Assembly (NCBI RefSeq): GCF_000002425.4
Contig: NC_037270.1
Span: 11,876,999-11,940,998 of the forward strand
Direction: 5' to 3'
Source of the DNA: Physcomitrium patens
Taxonomy: Eukaryota > Streptophyta > Bryopsida > Funariales > Funariaceae
Length of the DNA: 64,000 nucleotides
The notes under the pieces were generated by a model. It saw only the letters and a program-made list of their open reading frames with translations. It was not told where the DNA came from and ran no database searches. This document shows, piece by piece, positions 24,223 through 38,338 of this stretch. The position numbers and the translations under genes are program-made. Every line of letters begins with the position of its first letter. The stretch's first letter is position 1.

Positions 24223-25866
24223 GCAAGGTGCTCCAGATTCCGACTATGGAGACATTCTCGTCCATCATAACGATGAGTGTGCAACGTCATTGAAGATTTT
24301 GCAGCGTGGATTCAAGGTGTAGCCAATAGGATGCTCAACGAAGCATGATTGGCAATGGGATTTGCTGTAGGGACGTTATGGATATCATTACGGTAGAATT
24401 GATTGCTGGAGAGCTCTATTTGTTTGGGAACGTAGTTCAGGTGGAAATGCTGTTGAGAAAAAGAGTGTATTCCTGCTTGTTTTCGTGAACATGAACGTTC
24501 AGGATTCTGCAGTGTTGTGTATTGTGCATCTTTAATTTGAGCTACAAATCAGTAATTGAAATAACGTTTATTCCTAATTGTGCGGCTCATCATGGTGGCA
24601 AGGTATGCAAGCTGTGTAATTGGATACTTGGAGCCGTTTTGGCAGCAGAGATTTTCATAAATGCATTTAGTTCTGGATCTATAGTACAAGGCTTTTTCCT
24701 GACATAGTTAAATATATAACCAATTAAATCTCATAAGATTTTGCATAATATTATCATGTGATATAAGAAAAAAAAAATTAAACATATTACTGGGATTGGG
24801 AAGAAAAATTATAATAAAATTAAGAATCGATATCTTTATGAAGATTGAAAAACAAAAACAAGATACATCAAAAAATATGACAACAGTCAGGCACCATATT
24901 CTAAGGGATTTGATGTGATGACTAAAAATACCAAAAATTATTTTGATATAATCAAGAAAGTTAAATAATGATGTCATAAATTAGAAGACGAACAAAAACC
25001 CATGCCAAACATTAAAATAGATAGAAGAGATAAAGTAGAAAATTGTGGCAATGACAATTTCATGGTGAGCAAACAAACTTTATACAAATGCATTCAAAGG
25101 AAATCATTCTTTGATCCAGACTTTGTAAAATGTTGTGCATCTGAAATTTAAAGTTAGAGCATGAAGAGTACAAGGTTGTTGTCTAGGGCTCAATGTTATT
25201 TACTGGATTATACTAACTTTAAGAATTCAATCAGAAGGGTGTACATCATGAAGCTCGATGACGGGCTTTCAGCACATGAAACAGAATTCCCAAACACCAT
25301 CGCCGAATAAATACAATCCACACAAACTAAGGCTACAGACTGCCCCAATAAGCTTGTCTAGGTATACGGTGCAGGAGAGAGAGGGCTCACCCCATGTACA
25401 AATCTATAATATACCAATGTAAGACACCTTAGTCAAAAACAACCCCTACTTGTTGCCAACATGATACAATTTGATTCTTATAGATCATAGAACATGAGGT
25501 TAAAGGCTCTGTCGGTGTGCTCCCAATGCAGAAACGGCTGTAACAATTACCACCGACTAACAGATTTTATCTAAGATCAACGTTACCAAAAAAGAAATTT
25601 GTGCGAGGAACGAGCATGCAAAAGAACATCAACATCGGTGTCTGTCGGTTCAATCATAACCCGTGAATCAGTCGACCGGGATTGAAGGAACCGCCAGCTG
25701 AAGCCACTGCAGCAGGATTCACCACTTTGAAAAAGAAAAGAGGTTTCGAGCTTTCACCCAACGAAGGCTCTCTCCGTTGCCACCATAGATTAGATTTCAT
25801 TGTTTTGTGTGCCTTATACAGGAAGCATTCAACTCTGCAATCATATGGCCAAAAATTAACAGCAGA
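24223..25866. other. Intergenic, including the 3' flank of the RING-CH gene
   Basis: AT-rich at 24,715-25,010, mixed elsewhere. On the minus strand at about 25,660-25,735 there is a well-formed pyrimidine tract and acceptor followed by an open stretch (VNPAAVASAGGSFNPG). This could be an alternative last exon of the ligase gene. Nothing else is supported. Confidence 0.4.
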
Positions 25867-27977
25867 CTAAAATCGGACACGAAAATATACTCCAACTGTC
25901 TTATTGTGCTGAAAGAAAGTTGAGAGAACAGGTCTGGCGGTGGAACTTTGTCTCTGCCAACAAGACAATCAATCACTCTTGAATGAAATATTGCTAACAT
26001 ACCAGTATAAGGTCAAGGCCATACCTGTGCCGTATTCCCCACCGAAGGCAGCATTTCCATTTGCTGGATTCTGCGTTGCACATTACGTTCTTGACAACAT
26101 TCCAACACCAACCTAATAAACGTGCCCAATCCAAGTACCACGAGAACTCCTATACAGGGATCATCACCACACTAGGGTTAAGCTACAACGTCCAACAATG
26201 GGCATAAATGGTAGAGTGTGGACAAATGGTCACGAGGTTATATGCGCGCGGAGAATGGAAGCAAGGTCGAGCCGAACCCCCGAGATAGACAAAGGTGAAG
26301 AACAAGGAGGAAAAAAATGTCTTACCAAAGATGAAACCTATCGGAATTGCAGCGTATCCAATTGTAGATTTGTTGATGGAATCCACGAAGAGGTAAGTCA
26401 TGAATGCAAGAACGCCCAACCATAAAACTAGAACCAACGGATGCCTCCTCACAACTGTAAGAAGCACGGGTCGGTTTAACATCAGTCCACTCTCAAGTCC
26501 CGCTTGGCTGCTTCCTCCCGCATGCGATGACATCGGAGTTTGCCCGCCAATGGCAGACTGTCCTCCAAGTCGCCACACCCAGAAATGCGGCTGTTGCAAA
26601 TAAAAGCCACATTTCAGCAATTTAGCATTCAATCAATTCACAAAAATGAAATACAAAGGCAATCATGATCATAAGAAAGAACCAATACTTTCATGCAATC
26701 ACGGTCAATGGAAGTTCCACGTACCGCAGGTGTTGTCCCTGGCGCTGGAATGTTTTCCGCAACACACCTAGAAATGTCAAAATAAAATCGCAGAAGGCAT
26801 TAGTGACATCAGAACTCTTAACAAAATGATTTTTCTTTTTCTTGTCAGACTCGCTTAACTCTGTAGGACGGCCGTGACTAAGAACATTTCCATATCAGAT
26901 AATAGCGGTAGAAAGTATTGGAACTCACTGGCAAACCTCGCACTTATTAGTCCCTTTATTCTTAAACCATGTCTCGATGCATGATTTGTGCGACTTCGCC
27001 ATCTCTCCTCGACACGCGCATCCCAGCTCAATGAGCGGCTCCTCCGATCGCTGCTGACAAATTCTAGTCACGCACAGAATTCAACATAAATATCAGTCAC
27101 ACTATCCCGAGATAAGGACCAGGTTAATAACCTAAATCTCTTTCTCCAGAACATAGTCGCAGAGGTCTCCACAAGTCATCAGTTACCTGCAGTGCTCTGC
27201 GGCACTATCTGTGCTCCACGAACTGATGGTGCGCCCAGGCCCGGATGCAAAGACGAATGTTCGCACCGTCTCCAGGTCCACACTGCTGGCTAATTGCGCA
27301 TCCGGAATGACCACCGCCGAGTGACCGAGGTCCGCTGGGGTATTACGACGGGACAAAGCAACCACAGCATCGCTGCTCGCCCCCATGACTCTCGGTGGAA
27401 GCCACGCTTGTCTGCTTTGTGCTATCGCATCACTGCTTGTCCTGTAAACTCCCGAAGGCTCCGATTGTCGGCTTTGCGCAACGGCATCGCTGCTCGTCCT
27501 GAATATACCCCGACGTTCAGGTTGTGGCCTTGCCACAGGCTTTGGGAGAAACAGCGGCCTTGCAGTCACAGCGTCCTGGTCATGATTCTCTTCTGCTAAG
27601 TTCGATTGCTCTCGGTGATCTGTGGAGCTTCCGATGCCAATATGCGAGAGCTTCTCCAAGGGATCATAATGCTCAGGCAACCTCTCTTCGGGCACACGAT
27701 CAATCACAAAGCCAGTTCCGCCTTCATGCTGCGACAACCCAGTGAATCTAGAAGTCTGGCCGATCTCGGAGCGGCGACGGGCTCGCACTAAGCCCTCATC
27801 TGTGCGCGTACGCGCAAGCGGCAGAGCGGGGCCACCGCGCGGCTGCTGGTGCGTCACTAACAAGGAAGAATCTACCGACCGCGCTGGTCGAAGCGACACA
27901 TGCAATTGCTCTTCGAAATCATCTTCACCCACCTGCGCCTTAACCCCCTTGATGAGGGAATTGAACCGCTGCAGCAT
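25867..27977 (-). CDS. RING-CH (MARCH-type) membrane E3 ubiquitin ligase, six exons
   Basis: A host gene with exons 27,187-27,977; 26,929-27,063; 26,725-26,767; 26,326-26,590; 26,025-26,149; 25,867-25,953. All introns are GT-AG (71-176 nt) and the phases fit, giving 481 residues. Residues 263-308 form a complete C4HC3 RING-CH finger: C263, C266, C279, C281, H289, C292, C305 and C308, with the first cysteine pair split by intron 1. Two hydrophobic spans follow at about 375-392 (LVLVLWLGVLAFMTYLFV) and 400-430. This is the layout of plant RING-CH proteins that transfer ubiquitin to membrane substrates. The first 262 residues are polar, with three TSSDA-type repeats at about 160-208. Substrates and compartment cannot be read from the sequence. 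The last exon is the least certain part. Confidence 0.88.
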
Positions 27978-29100
27978 GGTGCCTACATGCTTTCCTAACA
28001 GAAACTACGCGATAACGACGACGACGACAGTGCCCATCTCAGTGCCCACAGATTGAAACCCCTCACAAAGTTTTGTTTTTTCCCCTATCTAAATTATGAC
28101 ACTCTGTCTGCAAACAGGGAAACTCCAGTCTATGCAGGGAGAACGAAGACCATATTTCGATTCCCTGCTGTAAGCAACCCGAAATCAATTACGTACAACA
28201 CAAAAACAAGGATCCTGCCTGTATGATCACAACCACTCCAATCCCTCAACTAATCGCTGTCGATTTCAATGTTAACAGTAAAGCGACACCGGGCCACTTT
28301 TGGGGTCACAATGAGCAGCGTGAGATATGGGGTCAGGTTATAGACTAAAAAACACAGCGAAGGCAGGTGCTGCGGTGTTATCTCACAAGGTTGGCAGGGA
28401 TTGTAGTGTGGCCCACGACGAGTTGGGTTTCTCGTGGGAGGCTGAGCTAACACCGCTAGACTCTCACTTTGCGAAGCAATGCATTTCCTTTGTCGATATG
28501 CGGTTGATTGCCAGCGATGCGGATGCTGCTACGTGGAGGCCATCATTGCTGCCAACTTTAAAACCATCACACACAGCTGTCTTTCACGCCGGAGTTCAAT
28601 GGCATAAATACTAAATAAAACTTTTTGTAGGTCCATGATCTTAACAGCCACAAAACTGGTTTAAAATGATGACGCACCCCCCAAATGATGAAGTTGACTC
28701 CCTCCACAATTACTCCGTTTACCTTTGAACCCTACTTTAGCAATCCCTCGATCGACGATGCCGTGTTGCGAAAATCGGCTTCTAGTGGCTTTTGTGTTTA
28801 CCAAACTGCTTCCTGTCCAGGTGCCTTAAAAAATGCATCTCCTCTTTAACCAACACTGTTGTATTTGACTATTGTATAAAACTCAATAGTAGGCGGTGAC
28901 AACAGTTGCGGATGGGAGGAATTTGCACCAGAGAAAACTACTGACCCCTCCGTGTTAAAGATGGTGATTCTTTTTATGCAATAACGTGTACGCTTGGATT
29001 GAAGTGTGCACAGGTTTGGGGGACTTGCATCCATACCATGGTCCAAGTTTTTCACACGAACTTTAAAGAAAATCTACCAAGAGGTGTGAAGTGGTGTGAA
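27978..29100 (-). promoter_or_regulatory. 5' UTR and promoter region of the RING-CH gene
   Basis: A GC-richer stretch upstream of the ATG at 27,977, with a short GAC repeat near 28,014-28,027. The 95-codon plus-strand open frame at 28,327-28,614 has no domain. Composition drops sharply after about 29,100. I cannot place a TATA box or start site with confidence. Confidence 0.4.
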
Positions 29101-32100
29101 GGTTGATGGGTAGTTTTGGCACTGGGTTCCATCTCAATGGAACTTTTTTAATGAATGGGAAAAAGTGACTTCCTCCTTGTTTTGATAGACATTAAAAATT
29201 TGGTACATTCATCTTTTGCAATAACATCTCATTTTTATTTTATTTTATTTTCTTACACAACCTTGTTCTTTTATTATTCTCACAAATTTTGATTTTGCAA
29301 CATTGAGTTAATTTTATCAAAAAACATGAATAATATTTAGGATAATTTCTTTTAGGGTAAATGATATATCAAACAAAATGAAAGCAATGAAGAATTCAAT
29401 ACATACTCACCACCATAAAGCATATTATTCTTATAATGTATTTTTGTAGTGCTGCTGGTGCACTAACTGATTACAAAAAGCACTGAGAAAGTTTTGAAGA
29501 ACTGCAAAATATTGTTTAAGAGTTGAAAATTCACATTCCAACTCATTTTGCGTTTCAAGTCCACCAATCAAATGGCTAAAAACCTTAGAATTGTCAATGT
29601 ACAAAAATAAATATATAAATAATACTTGCTAATTTTTAATTTCTTTTAGATTCCTTGCACTGAAAGGCATTTTAGCACCACAACACAACTTTTGGTCCAC
29701 ATTCCACCAAAATGAAAAACACAAAATACAGCTTCTTTTATCTTTGATTTTTGAAAAATACTCATGTAGAAATTACAGCAAAATATCATCTATTTGAGAT
29801 GATTCTCGAATTTTATCACACCAATAACAATAGATATAAAATCAAATTAAAAGTTGTTTTCTTGAAACTAAATATTAAAATATTCATGTCAATTTTGCAA
29901 GTTAAAATAAAATATAATAAAAATGTAAATAAAATCATAATTTTATGTAATACTTCTTACATCTTATTAAATATAAATTTATTTAAAACAATTATTTTTT
30001 TACTATCTATATTTATTTTAAATTATTTATTTAAAAATATACTTGAAATAGTTTATGTATATACATTTGCATAAATATTTATTTTTTTATCGAAAAGTAA
30101 TAAAAATTAAGAAATAAAAAAACACATAAAATAGACATTCAATAGTCAAGATTGCATTCTTTTCTAAGTTTAATTAAGTAAAAAAATGAATTGAATTCAT
30201 AAGAGATACATCTAAAGAAAAACTTTAAATAATTTTTTAAAAAAACTACCGTTAATAAGATTGGTGTTTTATTTTTATTTTTTGTTATTTTTAGAACTAA
30301 TTCATATTGAAAAAATTAAAATTACAAAAGAAAAAGGTAGTTACTCATTTAAAAAAAAGTTTATATAGCTTAAATATTAGACTTTATATTAAGAGAATTT
30401 ATTAAGATACTTTTAGTTTATTAGTTTAATTTTTTTGATAAACTTAGTTTTATTTTTAAGTAATAATAATTATTTTATAATAATAAAAACTTAAAATAAA
30501 AAATCATTCAATTCGAAAGTAAACTGAGACAAATCAAATTATTAAATATAATTATAAAACCATGATAAAGTGATAATAAAAGAATTATTTGAAGTTTTGA
30601 TAAAAAAAAAAATATATTTTTTATCAAGTTAAAATGACTAATAATAAATATATTATAATAAATAAATATAAAATATATAAAAATTTATTTTATTTAAATA
30701 AAATATCATATATACATATATACTTAAAAATTTTATTGGGTAATACAAGTTATCAAATTATAGAATTTTTTTTTGAATTTGATAGAATAATTATCCAATA
30801 AAATTAATATATTAATCTTAGAGAGTTAGGATTATATATATATATATATATATTTTAGTAGTAGTAAAGACTTGAATTTTATTGGATAATTATTCTATAT
30901 ATATATATATTCATATTTGATAGAATAATTATCCAATAAAATGAATTTTCTATTGTAATCTATTCTAATAATTAAATTGCTTGCCAAGTTTTCATTTCTA
31001 GGCAATACAACGTCTTTAAGGTACTCAGTCCTGTCAATAATGAACATGTAGAAACTTAAGCTTTGCCAATATAATTGAGTCAATTCTACGACAAGAAAAA
31101 AATTATTTTATTTTTAGCTTAAATAAATATTTAACCTTGTAGAAGTACCATCTCACAAGAAAATTAGTAGCATCTTTGCCAAGAGATATTCATTTATGAA
31201 CACCAATCTTACTAAGTCTAGTACCAAAAAACAACACAATATTGCCAATCTATAACTTGATGAAATATTAATACTTTGGAACTCTAATGCAAGACATGTT
31301 TCATAAGTATTTTAATTGATTTGATGAAGAAAAATATCAAATTTCTTTCTATATCACTAGATCAAGCGCAACAAGTCACATTATTTCTAAAATAGAAGTA
31401 ACAAGTACCTCAACTTTTATTGTGACTACAACTAAAAGACTTCAATGACTAGCCTTATTTGTTTTGCAAATGGCTAAAAAGCTTGAATAAAAAGTAATGG
31501 TAGATGATTGTCATATTTAAGGAAATACGTTGGTATATAACATTGATTATTTCTTTATTTTACAAAATATGTTTTTTTATAGCATTGTTGAAATTATCTT
31601 CACTAATGTAGACATATGTATGTTGCCTCAAAATATAACTTCAAAAATGGAACACATGGATGTTGGCATCATTGCTACTTTTAATTACTTGTATTATTAT
31701 TTCTAATTGCAACATAGAATTGAGACAAGCTTGACGAGTGCAACTTACACAAAGTTGATCAACTCACTATATTAAAATGAAACAAAGCCACATGAAATAA
31801 TAGCTTTGCAATCACTATTGTCAATTATTTTTTGCACATTAGATTGTATGACAATAAAAAAAATAAATAGATGATATGGTAGAAACTGCTTGCTTAGATT
31901 AACCAATATTGCAAATGAACAAGCTTAAAGAAGGCAATTTGATAGCAAACTATACACTTTGCATAAAAAATCCTATATAAATTAATGCCTTATTTAATAT
32001 TATTAAAGTTATATTTTTTTATTACTTCAATTTTAATTTTTTAAATAGATAGATAACTAGATAGGTATATAGCTAGATAAATAGATATATGAAATTTGCA

Positions 32101-34190
32101 ATAAATATATGTATTATTCTTAAGAAACTAATTATAAAAATAAAAACCATAAACAATTAATATTTATATATCTTGTATATATTAAATTTATTTCTTTGCT
32201 TTTAACTTAACTTGTGTTGGATTTATACAAATATGATGTAGCTCAAATTTTCATGTTTTAATTGCTAAGTTTTAACCATATAACTTTAAAACTATCATAC
32301 ATGTATATTTGAGGCATATTATTAAATTTATAGTAAATAAATTTTTTTATCCTTTTATATAAAATTTATATTTTATAAGTAATATTATTAAAACCATCAA
32401 TAGATTTTTGAGAATATATTAATATTATGCCACATCTAAATACATTTAACATCAATAATACTATATAAATACATATGCATGGTCTTCATATTTTTAATTC
32501 GTCATTTTGGAATTTTATTTTTATAATATTTATGAAATATAAATTAACCTTTAATTGCTATACATAGTTTATTAAGATAAAAATATGATTGTATTTATTT
32601 TATGACACAATTTTGTTATATAATATAATTTCTTTCATGGCTCTATTATCAATAACAAAAAAAAAAGAAATAAAATACATGTAATAAAAAATATACTATT
32701 ATAATTTTTATTTTTTATTTTTTATTCTTAACTTGTCAAGAAAGCAAGATTTTCAAAATGATGAAGATTTCACAATGAAGCAAACAAACAATGAATCAAA
32801 TCAGTTGTTTGATAATAAAATTTAAATCCCATATATCTGAATCAATATATATTGCAAATACTTTCCAATTCAATTTACTAGCATGTGGCACTTCTTTTTT
32901 CAAATCTTCAAATTTATTCTTGGCAATTACAAAATCTATTAGAAATATGAGAGAGTACTAGAAGCACACAAATGAGCTTTGGAGAACCAAATGGCATAAG
33001 AATGGATACAAATTGGCTAGAGAAAATAAAGCTAGTTGTGTGAGCAGAAGAACACAAAGATCATGGTAAGGCACTTGGCTCTCCAAGAAGAAAATAATGA
33101 TCTTATCTTATTTCCTATAACATAAGATGTTGTCTTGCTTGAGAATGCACAAATCATTTAGCTATGGAATATAAACTAGAGATTGCAATAACCAAAGATC
33201 GTAAGAATCCAATTTTTTTTTTTAATAATTTATATTTAAATCTTAACTATCTTTATCAATTTTTAATCATTTCTAAAGTAATCTTAAAAAAATATTTAGA
33301 AAAATCATAAAAAAAATTGAAAACTATATATATATAATAAATCCTAAATATATCTTCATAAAATTTTAACCAAATTTTAATTAAATTTTTATTAAATTCT
33401 AAATTTTTTTTAACAAATCCCTATAATAGTATTAAAATCTCAATAACTATTAATAAAACCATCAATTTTGAGTAAATAATTTTATAAATTTCAATATTTA
33501 AGCAAAAAATAAGCATTCAAACTTTGAAAAATAAAACTTATTAATTTTAAAAAAAGAACTCCTAATTTGCTTAAGTATTAGTTGTTATCTTTTTCTAATA
33601 TTGATATTGATTTTTAAGTCAAAATAATTTATAACTGAATTATATACTTACTTTCTAAACTTATAAAATTAATAAAAATTAACTTCATTATATACTAAAA
33701 ATATTTTTTTTGATTTAAATAGTAGATTTTATAGAATGACAAAAATACTTATTAATTTTAGAATTAGAAAACTAAAATCTTAATCCAATCAAATTCTAAT
33801 ATCCTTTAATTTGACCATTGGGTTAATCTTAATTTTATAGAAATTTTAATTAATTTTTTTTTTAAAAAAATGTATTTTCAAAGTAAAAAAAAATTATTTT
33901 TTCATTTGATAAAATATTTTAAATTATTTTAAATATGCAATTTTTTTATAATTTTCATAATCCAATTCTATAAGAGTAATCTTTGACTTTATGAAGCTCT
34001 TATAAACTCAAAATTAATCCAAATCACTTGAAATTAATGCTTAAACAAATCATCAAATGTCTTCACTGTAATCTTATTTTTCATAATGTAAAGTAGTAGT
34101 ATTATGGACATAAATACTTATTCTAGTAATTACCTATATAATTAGATAAAAATAAATAAAAATAAATTGAATTAGATTAATTTTATAATA
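29101..34190. other. AT-rich gene-free stretch
   Basis: Very AT-rich throughout. No open frame with family features and no LTR that I could match elsewhere in the window. Contains an inverted-repeat cluster at 30,725-30,948. Other stretches (31,100-33,200) have a slightly richer vocabulary but no recognisable coding or repeat identity. Confidence 0.5.
30725..30948. repeat. Cluster of alternating inverted repeats
   Basis: A 23-bp word, ATAGAATAATTATCCAATAA and onward, occurs at 30,782-30,804 and 30,919-30,941, and inverted at 30,876-30,898. A worn copy lies at about 30,730-30,770. The last two form a hairpin with about 23 perfect pairs around an AT-repeat loop. Confidence 0.85.
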
Positions 34191-34284
34191 TCTTCTAGAA
34201 AGGCTTCCTAAAAGCTTCATAGATATAGTTCTGACTTTACATGTTGCCGTATTGTATGCTTTTCTATCTAAGAATATATTAGGT

Positions 34285-36300
34285 ACCTTAAATTATTGAT
34301 TATTATCTACTTCTATAAAAAGTAATATTATTTATCTTCTTTTTAAGATATTCATTACTTTATATAGATCTAAAATAGATACATTGTTGTATTACATGTT
34401 GTCTTATTTAGGAATGCACTAGACACCTAGCTTTAGAAGGCGAGGTTGTGTTTCATAAGTATCTAAGAAACCCTAATAGATTTCATCCATATGAGAAGAA
34501 TATAATCCAAATTTCAATTCAAAAGTGCTAAAACACACTCTTTTTAGTATCCATAATCATATATAAATCCCAATTACCTTGTTACTTTCATATTTAAGGA
34601 ATTTAGATTTTTCTTATAAGCTCCAATCTTAATCAATGAGCTTTAATAAGCTGTAACTTCTAATCTAACTATCCACTTCATATAAAATTTTGTATCCAAT
34701 TATCAATATAAGTCTTCTATACGCTAAAGAATTTTTAGCCCAATTCAACTTATAGAGTATGAGAAAACCTCCAAAAACTATATTGATGTCACTTGGATGT
34801 TAACTTAAAAAATAAAGCAAAAATCCTGGTAGTGATTTCTCCTTCTTTAACTATTAACTTTAACTCAAAATTGGTATGCAACTTGATCTTTAAGTCCTTC
34901 AAGATCAAGCCCAAATTTACCTTGATCCAATTGATAGATCTCTAGATATCACAAAAATCCTACTCAATCCCAAACTGCCAACTTTTAAAATTGTAAAGCT
35001 ACAAATGAAAGCTCTTGATTTAAATCTGCTGGTTGTTGGTTCTCCATCTCCTTAGCATCTTAAATGTACATAAGCTATAAAGAAAGATAGAAGATAGAAT
35101 ATAATCTTTCTTTAATCTTGTTTCTTTTATAGGTGAGATTTGCTATTCTTCATCTTGATTTTGATGGATTTCATTGATGAAAAGCTTCAACTTTCTTTAT
35201 TACATTTGTAAGATATTTTGATGGCTTCCATGTGTGTTCACTAATATCATATTTGTACCAATGAAGAAGATATTCTAACCTATTTCGATGCCGCCTTGAG
35301 TCTAAGACTTCTTCTACCTCGAACTTTTGATTATTATCTATGAAGTTTATGTTCTTCTGTGTTCTTAAAGTAGATTAGAATGCTGTCTAAATAGCAAATG
35401 ATAAAATCATCTAAAAACTCATAAAAACCATCATTTATAAAATGTTGAAAATCAATCGGTGCATTCGTGAGTCTAAAAGGCATGATATTATATTCAAAAT
35501 ATCCATAATTAGCTCAAAAAGCAATCTTCTATTCATCTCCTTCTTTGATATGAATTAAGTTGTATGCTCCTCGTAGATCTATTTTGGTATAGATCTTTGC
35601 TTGATTGAGTTGATCAAGAAGTCCTGAAATCAAAGACAAATAATATCTATTCTTGATCGTGATCTTATTGAGTCCTTGATAATCCACATACATCCACATA
35701 GATCCATCTTTCTTCTTCACAAATAAGATAGGAACTTTGGCTGGGAATTTAGAATGGCGTATGAAGTTCTCTGCCAAATTTTCATCAATATACTCCTTTA
35801 ATGCATCTAATTCATTCTACAATAAGCTATAGATTGATCCAAATGGTAGTTAAGTTCCTTCTTACAAATCAATTGAACAATCATAAGGTCAATAATCTAG
35901 AAGAATATCTACATTCTTCTTTTAAAAAATATCTTGGAATTCTTCATATTGGCTAGGAATACCACTTGACTTTTTTTCACCATTAGAAATGGGCATAGCA
36001 TATATAACAAAAGATGATCCTTCTTTTGCAGCATGCATGAAAGCTCTCGCTCCTATGAAGTTAGATTTGGAAGTACTAAACTTTTATACTTCTACTCTGC
36101 TAATTCGATCTTAGATTATACTATCAAAAAAATGAAGGTTATATTTTTTTAGCCATAATAATCCTAAAACAATCGGATTGGAAAGAGATCTTATTACATT
36201 AAATACTACTATGTTTTTATGATCTTTAAATATTACATCTAAAAGAACAACCTCATGAATAACATTTCCAAAAGACAACAGACGACCTTCTATGACTTCT
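34285..36300 (-). repeat. Left arm of a 2-kb inverted duplication
   Basis: The reverse complement of this stretch matches 51,940-53,968 almost base for base from about 34,985 to 36,130, and closely outside that. The 82-codon open frames at 35,529-35,777 (minus) and 52,476-52,724 (plus) translate identically. Both arms contain the same join to a piece of LTR family D. Confidence 0.9.
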
Positions 36301-37803
36301 ACATATTTGGATTTTGTTTTTTTGATTAAAGATATTTTTTGATTTTTGACAAAATCTTCATCTATAAAATAGGTTGAGGCTCTTGAATCTAATTAGGCAA
36401 GCACTCTGTGATTTTTAGGTCTTAAACGTACTTCCATTGTAAAAAAAAGTGAGGGATCTGATGAGAGAATAGGACCTTTACTAGGTGTTGCTTATGATTC
36501 CAGCCGCATGGTCCTTGTTGTAGCTAAAGAAACTCGTTTTTTGACACACTATCTTCTTTGGTAATTGTGCTTTTCATTTTATTATTGCGTTGGTTTTTTG
36601 GACAATGTTGAGCAATGAGCTTAGTTTCTCTACAGTATAAACACAAATCCTATTGGCAACATCAAGTTTTTTCGTCCTTTGTGAGAATTTTAAAGTATAT
36701 CATATCAATTTGCATTCGTTTTGGCCTTGATGAATACGTTTCAAAATACTTAGAAGTTGCTGCCATTACTTGATTTATTCTTATTGAGCCAAATCTTTGT
36801 TCTAGATGCCTTTCAAATAATTGATTCTTGCATGCAATGGCTTAAGCAATTAATTATTTGAAAGATTTTATTTTTGGCATTGTTAATAACAAATCTTTGA
36901 TGCTATTCTTTAATCCATATCGAAATTGATTGATGAGTGCTTTGTCATTTCAGTCCATATTACAAGTAAGATTTTGGAATTTAGTAGCATATGTAGTGGC
37001 TGATCATTATCCTTATTGTAAAGATAAAAGTTTGGTCTTTGCTACTTATTTTAGATCACTTTCTCCAAATATGGCTATAAACACTTCTAGGAATGAATTC
37101 AAATAATGAAGGAGTCACAAATCTTTTTCTATTAAAGGTACAAACCAAGAAAGAGTACTTCTTGATAGAAGTATGTTTATGAATCCAACTTGAGTAAATC
37201 CATCAAGATATTGAAAAAGATGCAATCTTAGATAGAGCTTGATTTGTTGTAAAAATCTTCAAAATTTTGATCTTGTTCCATCAAAATTTTCAAGCATACT
37301 AATCCTTGTCCCCATCATACTTGTAGAAACAAAACTCCCTAGATTTGGTTGTGAGGTCGATCTAATTGCTTCCTTTAATTGTACAACTTCTTGCCACAAA
37401 CTTTGAACTTCTTCTATGGGTATAGGCATAGAACCTCCATGATTCACGTTAGAAATATATGAGATTTGTACTCTAAGAATATTGATAAGCTCATGTAGAT
37501 CTGCAATAGTTGTAAATCTATTCTCACTTTTGCTAGGTGAAGTATCTATAATCTTTCTTTGCATAGGCAACTCAAATAAATCCAAAAAGTTAAATTAGAG
37601 GAAGATAATCTACAACCTCTAATAAAAATATCCAAAAAGAGAGATAATCTACTTTCTTTAAGGAAAGATCACTGTTAGAAAATAAGATTTTTATTACTTA
37701 AAAGGTGATTAGACTGTAATCTTTACAATACAATAATAGAAGTGAGATAATCCATTCACTTCTAAAATAAGACAAAAATAATATGTTAGTACTCTTATCA
37801 AAC

Positions 37804-38338
37804 TGTCAAGGACATGAATCTCAAAGAAAGAGAATCCTTGATACACTCTTATTTCACTAAAGAGAACTAAAAAATCACTCCAAAGATAATGTAATATTAA
37901 TTAGAATGGCTATTGTCAAAAAAAAAAAGTCTAGAAAGTTTTGAAACAAGACTATGGACTAGAATGGCATTGACAAGAGTGAAAAAGGCTTCTTTCTTAC
38001 CTCCATATATACTCTTAAGTAGGAGTTATGTGACAATGTCATATAAGACCTCCAAGTCATGTTGACTCTATTAGCCACAAGACAAGTTATGTATGTATGC
38101 GTCACATGGTTAACTTATTCCACAAGTTATTATGTAGAGTTAACTTGTTCCACAAGCTATCAACATGTAGTTAACTTGTTGGCTAAGTTTTTGATCTACA
38201 AACACATCTAAAGTCAAAATTTCATCTATAAAGCTTCTAGAAAGCTTCATTAAAAGATTTTATGAAATTAATCTATAATTACCTACTTCTACCTAATCAT
38301 ATAAGTAATTATTGAAATAAATGTATATGTCTGTGACA
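37804..38338 (-). repeat. LTR of chromovirus A2
   Basis: Starts TGTCAAGGACATG and ends TGTGACA on the plus strand, matching the LTRs of chromovirus A. It abuts family II sequence at 38,339 in the opposite orientation. Confidence 0.85.

Larger units (their letters stand above)
34190..38338 (-). mobile_element. Chromovirus A2 (family I), incomplete mosaic fossil
   Basis: A minus-strand family I chromovirus remnant: 5' LTR 37,804-38,338, gag about 36,500-37,590, protease about 36,250-36,480, reverse transcriptase about 35,390-35,800, then remnants of the chromodomain and extra reading frame. A piece of LTR family D (about 34,385-34,985) is embedded in it. No matching 3' LTR or target duplication was found. 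It is strongly broken, by many changes. The part at 34,285-36,300 is duplicated in inverted orientation at 51,940-53,968. Confidence 0.8.

Noticed and set aside
27294-27791. Plus-strand open frames opposite RING-CH exon 1
   Set aside because: Shadows of a well-supported exon that carries the first cysteine of the RING-CH finger.
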